The notes beneath the pieces were generated by a model. That model had not been told where the DNA came from, made no database searches, and was given only the letters and a program-made list of their open reading frames with translations. The position numbers and the translations under genes are program-made. DNA of 64,000 nt from Burhinus oedicnemus (Eukaryota > Chordata > Aves > Charadriiformes > Burhinidae): NCBI GenBank assembly GCA_008921705.1, contig VFFE01007605.1:2458857-2522856 (forward strand), written 5' to 3'. Positions 57,811 to 64,000 of the stretch are shown here, one piece after another (the stretch's first letter is position 1; each line of letters begins with the position of its first letter).

Positions 57811-60800
57811 TGCTCCCCAGCCTTGCCCTCCTGCCCTGAAGCCCGGGGAAGGAAACAGGGAATTCTCTTGCGGGTGCAACCCTTGTACGTACAATGCCAG
57901 GGAAGGGATTATACCAGGGATTAACATTTTAAACTCCTCTACCGGACCTACTGACTCAAAGATCCTCAGGCCAGTAATCGTATTACTGTCTCTAGGATTA
58001 CCGCGTTCCTGACTTCAAACCTGAATTTCAGGAGAAGTTGGTGATAGCTGCCCCCCAACCCCTGCGCACCCCAAACACCCTGGGCTGGGGCAAGAGCCGC
58101 TGCGTTTGGGTTTTTCTCCTTTTCTTTAGCCATTCTCTCTGTTTCCCCCGCCGTGGCCAGGAGAAGACTCCACGAGCGCTTTTCTTGTCGCTTGCCTCCT
58201 CCTAATTCCCGGTAATTTATCCCGTATTAAAACTCCCTTAAGGAAGAATGGCCCAGGACCCAACACCTGCTATGCAAATGGCAGCAAATCCCCCGGGCCC
58301 CCGTGGAGGGGCAGTGGGGACCCGCGGGCTGCCGGTGGTCCCGGAGCATCCTCCCCCGGCTGCAAGACTCCATCCCCAGAGCTGGGGGGGACCCCGAGAG
58401 CCCCCTCTTCCCTGCCCCCCTCCCCCCCCCCAAGAGCTCAGGCTCAATTTCATCCCACCACTACGGAGCTTCAATTCTTTCGGGTTATCTTTATTGCAGT
58501 TAAAAGAAAATTAAAATAAAAGCCATTCCTAAGCAGAATTATTTATATGCAAGGTATAAAAGAAAACCCGAGCATCTCAGCATGTAGTTAAGCTTCCTGC
58601 TTTGCACGTTGTTGGGGGGATTTCATCCGCAGGGCAGTCAATTAATTTTGTCCCTTTCTTTTAGGATAAGTGTTCTAGCTTCAATTAACAAAATACGAAT
58701 CAACAAAAGAGGGGGAATTGTGGGCGGGTGAAGGTGGAGGGAGGGAAAAAAGAGAAGAAAAACCTCTCGCACAATAAGGTGGGGGGAAAAAAAGGGCTCG
58801 TTTCTCAGAGGTGACATCCTAATCCCATTTCTCCCAGTTAATGTGGTGACTGGGAGGCTGGGGAAGGGCTGGGCAGTGAGCCTACCCCAGCAGCGTGACC
58901 ACGCCAGGAGGGTTTGGCCCTTTTCCTTGGATAACTCGGATGAGGGTTGTTGAAACCTCAGGCAGACAGTGGCATTCCCGGGCACCTGCTCCCCAGGGGT
59001 ACCGGGTACCGAAACAGGGGGAGACAGCACCGCTGTGCCGGGGACCCGCACGAGGACCCTGTGCAAACCCCTCCATCTCCACGCTTTCTTCCCGTGGCCC
59101 TTTACCATGATCATATATTTCCCAGCCCCGAGCGCTTGACTGACATTTGGGCTATTATTCGGGGAGATAGATTGTTTGGCCTCAAGATGCATTGTTTGGG
59201 CTCCTCATGAAAGAAACAAGTTAAATGCCGCAGCTACCACACACAAAAATGACTCCTTCTGGCCATAAAACCAGTGGGACAAGGAAGTGGTTGTAGGAGT
59301 CAAACATAATTGATGCTCAGAAAGATGTTATAAATAATCTGCGCCGAGTCCTCTCTCATGTGCCTCAAAACCACAGAAAGTGGTGCTTTTTTTTTTTCCC
59401 CCCTTCTTTATCTCCCCTTGAATTCAGGAGCATAATACACCGTGAGCACCAATAATTGATGTATGTTATAATTCTTCATTACCCTATCAGTAGTCTGGGA
59501 AAATTGGAAGAAAAGAAAATGCCAGAAAGTTATGGTAAAACTTAAGATGCGACAGAAGTAGCTTTCTTTGCTCATGCTGTGAGTGTTTGAATAAGAAGAA
59601 TGTCCCTGCACTGTAACAAGCTAAAAGAATGAGGAAGACAAAGGATTTCACGAAAAAGGTTTAGATAGAAGACAAGGCAAGTGAAACTGAAAGGAAGGGA
59701 AAAAAACCATTTACAATGGAACAATGCGTGTACTAATCGCTTTGATATATTATACAAACCCAAAGACCCAAAACATTGTGTAATTATTTATAAATGACTT
59801 CTCCACTCCCGTGTATAATACCGAAGAAAGAATAAAACTGCAGGCTACTCTCTAAACTATTTCTAAATAGACCTAGCTCAAAAGGAAGCAGAAGTGTTTG
59901 AAAAAAAAATAATTAATGGTTGATTTTATGGTTGTCTCATTAAAACATTTTAATTACAACAAACAAAATACATTTGTGCTTGCAGGGAACAATCGTTTAC
60001 CTACTTGCCCCCCCCCCTTCCTAAAAAGAAGGAAAAAGTTGCATCACATGTTTAAAACCTGAAAATAAAACATTCCCACTATTTCTGCAGAGCCCCCAGA
60101 GGGGCTGAGCCCTGGCCACGGCTCCCGAGCGCTCGTGGGGGATTTCAGAGTGGACCTGGCTCCTTGTGCCAGGAACCCCCCGGCACTTGGCGACCCTCCC
60201 TATGATGTCCCCATGCTCCCCTCCTGCTGGCTGCCTCCGGCACGCGGCCCGAGGCCTCACGCTGGCCACAGGCAGGTAGGTGAGGCCAAATGCAGCCAAA
60301 TCCTTTCTAGATTAAGCCCTTCAGCTGCTCCGGAGGTGTTTCCCCCACAGGAAAACTGGCTCCTGCTCTGGAAGGGGTTAAAGCTGCCTCCATGCGGGCC
60401 AAGACCCCTTTCAAATATTGGACTTCCAGGGCTGTCCATTAGTCAGTAGCCAAGGCGTGAACCCCTAACCCTCCGGTAGCCTCAGGCCAGGAGCTGTAAG
60501 CTGACTCTGGTCAGGAGATGGGTCCCAGGGGCACAGCACCGTATGTCCATCCCTATGCTGGCAGTCCTCGCTGCGCCTCCGTCCCCAGCCCGGGCTGGTG
60601 AAGGAGCAGCCACCACGCTCTGCACCTACGCCAAGCCCAGGGAGACAAGATGCCCCATGGAGCCACCTTCTGGTTTTCTATCTATTTTTAACATTCCTGC
60701 TGCATCGCCTTGGGCATCCCCAGGGGTGAGTGAACATGATCCTCCCTTTATTCCTGCCAAGCACTGGATTGAGCTTTCTGCTCCCAGGGTGATGGCTTTG

Positions 60801-61258
60801 GCACCAGCCACGTCGCCTCTCCAAATTCAGTTCAAAGCACCTTCTGCAGACAGCTCTGCCTTCTCGCTCTGGCCATGCTTTCAAACAACGAGGGAGCAAA
60901 AGAAATAGTATTTTCCTGGCTGATATGTTGTTTTGACACTCAACCCAACATTAGTTTAAGCCCTCATGTACTAATGTAACAAAACACGGAGTCTGGCAAG
61001 TTGTTGTATTGATGTGCATCTTAAACCTTAAATTAAAAAAAAAAAAAAGTACCTCTAACTTCTCTGAGGCATCTTCCAATTGTGGGAGCAGTTTTACTGT
61101 GAACTGCTCATTTCCGTGCTTGGGGAGAAAAGTGACACTAACGCAGCTCTAATGATCGTAACTCTGGTCATTTTTGAAATGTGAGGCTGATTTCTAACGT
61201 GGAGACTTGTTTACTTTTACAAAGTACAATGAACACAGTTACCAGGACATGGTATCTT
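57811..61258. other. Non-coding sequence, G+C-richer at the start
   Basis: No supported gene. 58040-58440 and 58870-59110 are GC- and CpG-richer. 59220-60050 is AT-rich. Overlapping frames on both strands (up to 184 codons, minus 58638-59192) show no domain. A C9 run lies at 60008-60016 and an A run of about 15 near 61033-61046. Confidence 0.6.
58401..58431 (-). repeat. C-run cluster, G-quadruplex-type on the minus strand
   Basis: The plus strand reads C5-TCTT-C3-TG-C6-T-C10. The minus strand therefore carries four G-runs of at least three separated by loops of 1-4 bases, which meets the canonical G-quadruplex pattern. It may also be a sequencing trouble spot. Confidence 0.75.
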
Positions 61259-61259
61259 C

Positions 61260-61297
61260 TCGTGGACCGGCTTTTTCCTCGTGGACCGGCTTTTTCC
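61260..61297 (+). repeat. Perfect tandem duplication of a 19-base unit
   Basis: The unit TCGTGGACCGGCTTTTTCC occurs twice head to tail (61260-61278 and 61279-61297) without a mismatch. The identity suggests a recent slippage or duplication event, or an assembly artefact. Confidence 0.92.
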
Positions 61298-61990
61298 TTG
61301 CTGGAAATGGTTCATTCAGAGAACAGTGCCGAGCACCGACAGCCTTCGCTGCCAGCACTGCTGGCACCTTTTCTCCAACAGCCTTTCCTCCCCCTTTATG
61401 TATTAATTCCTACTTTTTCTGGAGTCCAGCCGTGAGCGAGACCCAACTCCCGACGTCTCAACACGAGGGCGGAGGAGCAAGCTTCGTGCTCCAGGCCCCA
61501 GGCCACCAAATGATAAATGTGCCGCATGGGAACGGGCCCACAACAGTTTGCTCAGATTTCGGATGAGCAGTTTGCCATCCCACGTAGCAGAGGGTACGCC
61601 GATCCAGCTGTGCTGTTACGGTTTCCACAGCCAAAAATGCCATTTGAATCTTTTTTCTCTCTCTTTTTTTTTTTTTTTTTGAAGTGCTGTAAGGTGTCTC
61701 AAAGTAAATGGTATTTGTGGCAAGCTTCCTTAGAGCTCAAAATGTGAAACTAGTAACATCCATAAGTCCATCTGAGCCTGGCTGCACTTACATCAAGGCG
61801 AAGAAGGTAATACTAAAGGCTAAAAATCAGACTACGGCCACCAGCAAGATGCTGGAAACACACTCTGTGTTCCTTGAAATCAAAGGTCCTGTTTCATTTG
61901 GGGATTTTTTTTTTTCTTTCCCGATCCCAGAAAACTTCACGAAACTTTAGCAGCTGACTGCCATAGGAGCAGGCCCATAAGGTGTAAGAG
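61298..61990. other. Non-coding unique sequence
   Basis: No supported gene. A T homopolymer of 17 bases lies at 61664-61680. Frames here are short and without domains. Confidence 0.6.
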
Positions 61991-62460
61991 CTATTATCTG
62001 TGTTGGCTGAATAATTTATCTGCAAAATTAGTAGACTGCCTGCGATAGAACTGGTTGAATTATTCATCGGGAATAAATTATCCAAGATATTTAGCACTTC
62101 TTTCTGTTTGCGAAGGCTTCCTGAAACAATTCTGGTTCTGTGAATGCATTCGTTATTCATAAGTACGTGGTGAATAGATTATGCAAACAAATTTCAGCCT
62201 ATGGGTTGTTTGTGAAACATTCACTTCAGCCCCGGCTATTCATGGCTGTGACTGATCACAGAGACACATGGTGCTCTCTCCCCTCCTTGATTGGAGCACA
62301 AACTTTTAAAACAAGAGAATAACAAATGACAAACTGCAAATGATGGATAAGGACTAATGAATAATGCGCTTTCACTGCAAACTTTCAGACAAGTGATCGG
62401 TTGTGCCAAAGTCTGCGGAACTCTAGGGAATCATAAACATTTTAATGAATAAACTATTGA
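61990..62460. promoter_or_regulatory. Cluster of POU-type TATTCAT/ATGAATA heptamers (candidate enhancer)
   Basis: TATTCAT occurs at 62061, 62154 and 62237, and its reverse complement ATGAATA at 62357 and 62445: five copies in 391 bases. An octamer-like ATTATGCAAAC lies at 62178-62188 and a palindrome GAATGCATTC at 62142-62151. TATNCAT is the core recognised by POU-homeodomain factors of the Pit-1 type, and ATGCAAA is the Oct half site. There are no repeats or frames of note. Enhancer function is inference from motif clustering only. Confidence 0.3.
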
Positions 62461-63890
62461 CTGCTCAAAGACACCTAAACAAAAGGCAATCAAAGTGTTG
62501 CAGACAACACCGCAGTTTATATCACTACATACAAAGTGCACATTAACAGAAGTTTAACATTTTTTGCCATATGCTTCCATAACCTTGAAATTTCGGTCCT
62601 TTCTGACTTTCTCCCGGTTTCTGCTGGGGAACTCCACCGCCGATCTCTGCCTGCTGACGGAGGCCTCTAATGGTGCCGTCACTTAAGGACGTGAGTAACT
62701 CAGTGAAGTGGAACTACTTAGCGCAGAAAGTCATTTATGTACGCACGGGCCCTAAAAACATCAGCCTGATTGCAGGGCCGGTGATTGAGAGAGCTCAGTC
62801 CCTCCGGTGGAACAGCCAGGCCCCGTCGCCCGGCCTTAACGTGGTTGTATTGCCCATCCAAGGGCTGTAGCCATATAAAGATGTCAAAAAGCAGAAAGCG
62901 AGCTGATTCTGCAAGCTCGGCCACTGGAAAACTCTTTCTGGTTTGAGACTCGTTAATATTCATCACCCAGGGCTTTTTGGATTGCTCACTTCTGTGCGGG
63001 ATCTTTTGGGGACAAAGAAGGTGGGTTGTGGCAGTTTGCTGGGGTCGTGGATCACCTCAAAGGGGAGGGTTGAAAGCAGAAGGAATACCTCTGACAGCAA
63101 ACTCCTCTCTCAGGTTCAAGTAAAGAACGGTTGCTAGGAACTTAAAATGCAAAGATAAAGACAATAACTTATGCTGTCAATTTTCCTTGTTTCTCAAAGG
63201 CATAGGCGAAAATCACAGGAGGGGGAATAAAGCTACATCTAACCCAAGGGGAAAGCACGTAAATAAACGTGAGTTTAGCCATAGAGGCCTAAAAATGGCT
63301 ATTGACGAGGGTGAAACTGAAAACCTTCCGGAGAGGCAAGTACCTGAGCGCTGACAATGGGGCTTCCTTACGGCACCGAGAGGCAGGATGGAAAAAGCCA
63401 GATGTCAGAATTAGGGAATTTTTTAGCCGCTGACAAAACTGTGGCTTCCCAAAGTGTTAAACAGTGATACCTGGGCACTTCACGGGGGTTAGCAGCGGCA
63501 GCAAGACCTTTACAATAAAAGCAGCACAGTTCTTGGTTTTTATCCAGAGACAAAGAAGAACTGTATACTTTTACAACCACAGAACTTTGTAAGAGAACCA
63601 TAATTTGGAGCTTTTAACTTTCTGAGCACCTGCAAAACCTTTTTCACAGTGAAGCACGCAAAAGCCAAAGTGCGTGTAGACTTTCACCTCAGGAGGGAAA
63701 AGACCTGCTTGGAGTTAAAAGTTTTATCACTTCAGAGTATTTTCACTTTGACAGGGACGTGTAGAAAAACCGCAAGGTGCAAAGAAAACCTGAAGAAATC
63801 CTCCAGCTGGGGGGGGGAATAAAAATATGGCTCATCCTCTGGGAGTCCAGCTTAACTGCTTTCTTCCAAATCCCAGCGATTTAAACTCAA
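62461..63890. other. Non-coding unique sequence
   Basis: No supported gene. A 66-codon plus frame at 62670-62870 is open in a smooth, low-repeat stretch but has no recognisable domain and no good splice acceptor immediately upstream. The sequence 62590-62880 is slightly CpG-enriched. Confidence 0.55.
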
Positions 63891-64000
63891 AAGACCCTCC
63901 GACCGGAGCAGCCCGGTGACCCCTCCACCTCCACGCCGGGCACCGACCCTCCCTGCCCGGCTCCCCGCACACGGGAGGGGGGAAGGGGGTTGGGGGGGGG
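63891..64000 (+). promoter_or_regulatory. CpG-rich, G-quadruplex-type sequence at the window edge
   Basis: About nine CpG occur in ~80 bases (63897-63973). They are followed by G3-A-G6-AA-G5-TT-G9 at 63973-64000, a canonical four-run G-quadruplex pattern that the window end cuts off. This is how the edge of a CpG-island promoter often looks, and a gene start may lie just beyond. The sequence within the window cannot prove it. Confidence 0.4.

Noticed and set aside
57482..58012. Cys/His-rich frames that look like zinc-binding repeats
   Set aside because: They are translations of the TG/CA/CG alternating tract. The Cys and His spacing follows the dinucleotide repeat and appears in several frames on both strands.
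58638..59192. 184-codon minus-strand frame
   Set aside because: No domain, and two overlapping plus frames of 71-87 codons. Likely chance.
1..64000. tRNA, rRNA, snRNA, microRNA or CRISPR features
   Set aside because: I found no tRNA T-loop (GGTTCRANYCC) outside CR1 context, no recognised mature microRNA sequence and no regularly spaced direct repeats. Hairpin prediction was not possible by eye across the whole window.
1..64000. Endogenous retrovirus or LTR element
   Set aside because: No paired LTRs, primer-binding site or gag/pol-like frame could be seen on either strand.

Overview
The window looks like a piece of a bird genome. The evidence is the set of CR1 LINE retrotransposon copies. 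They carry the typical avian CR1 3' end: a 'ccaggttgga.gg.gct' block, then 'ggttgga.tagatgatct', then 'cttccaac', then a short tail of ATTCTATGATTCTATGA units. I see no recognisable SINEs, there are few repeats overall (nine CR1 pieces, about 5% of the bases), and CpG is generally depleted with a few CpG-dense patches. I see nothing bacterial, viral or plasmid-like: no operons, rRNA, tRNA, CRISPR array or integrated virus that I can support.

I find no convincing protein-coding gene. The long open frames are chance frames, CR1 reverse-transcriptase remnants, or frames running antisense through CR1. The only coding-type signal I would defend, weakly, is a possible small exon at 6892-7060: a good polypyrimidine/AG acceptor followed by an ATG and a 50-codon frame. 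The window is best described as intergenic or intronic DNA, perhaps part of a gene desert.

Layout. 1-226: tail of a CR1. 227-5104: unique sequence with one inverted CR1 at 2722-2902. 5105-5738: two CR1 pieces joined, the second keeping a readable C-terminal ORF2 segment. 5739-21824: about 16 kb of unique sequence, including the candidate exon, a perfect CRE palindrome at 8736 and AT-rich stretches resembling conserved non-coding elements. 21825-22377 and 24625-24920: CR1 copies in opposite orientations. 24921-37964: unique sequence with CpG-dense patches near 27.6, 35.5 and 37.0 kb. 37965-38006: a C-homopolymer tract running into a 20-N assembly gap, followed directly by a CR1 (38007-38355) about 97% identical to the one at 5.4 kb. 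38356-56739: unique sequence with a CR1 at 43900-44242 and several T-rich or A-rich tracts. 56740-57438: a GC-rich CR1, followed by a CpG-rich alternating purine-pyrimidine tract. 57811-64000: unique sequence with a cluster of TATTCAT/ATGAATA (POU-type) heptamers at 62.06-62.45 kb, ending in a CpG-rich, G-quadruplex-type sequence that may be the edge of a CpG island lying outside the window.

What can be read about function is regulatory at most. The CpG patches and motif clusters are candidates for promoters or enhancers of genes outside the window. That is inference from composition and motifs; cross-species alignment is what would decide it.
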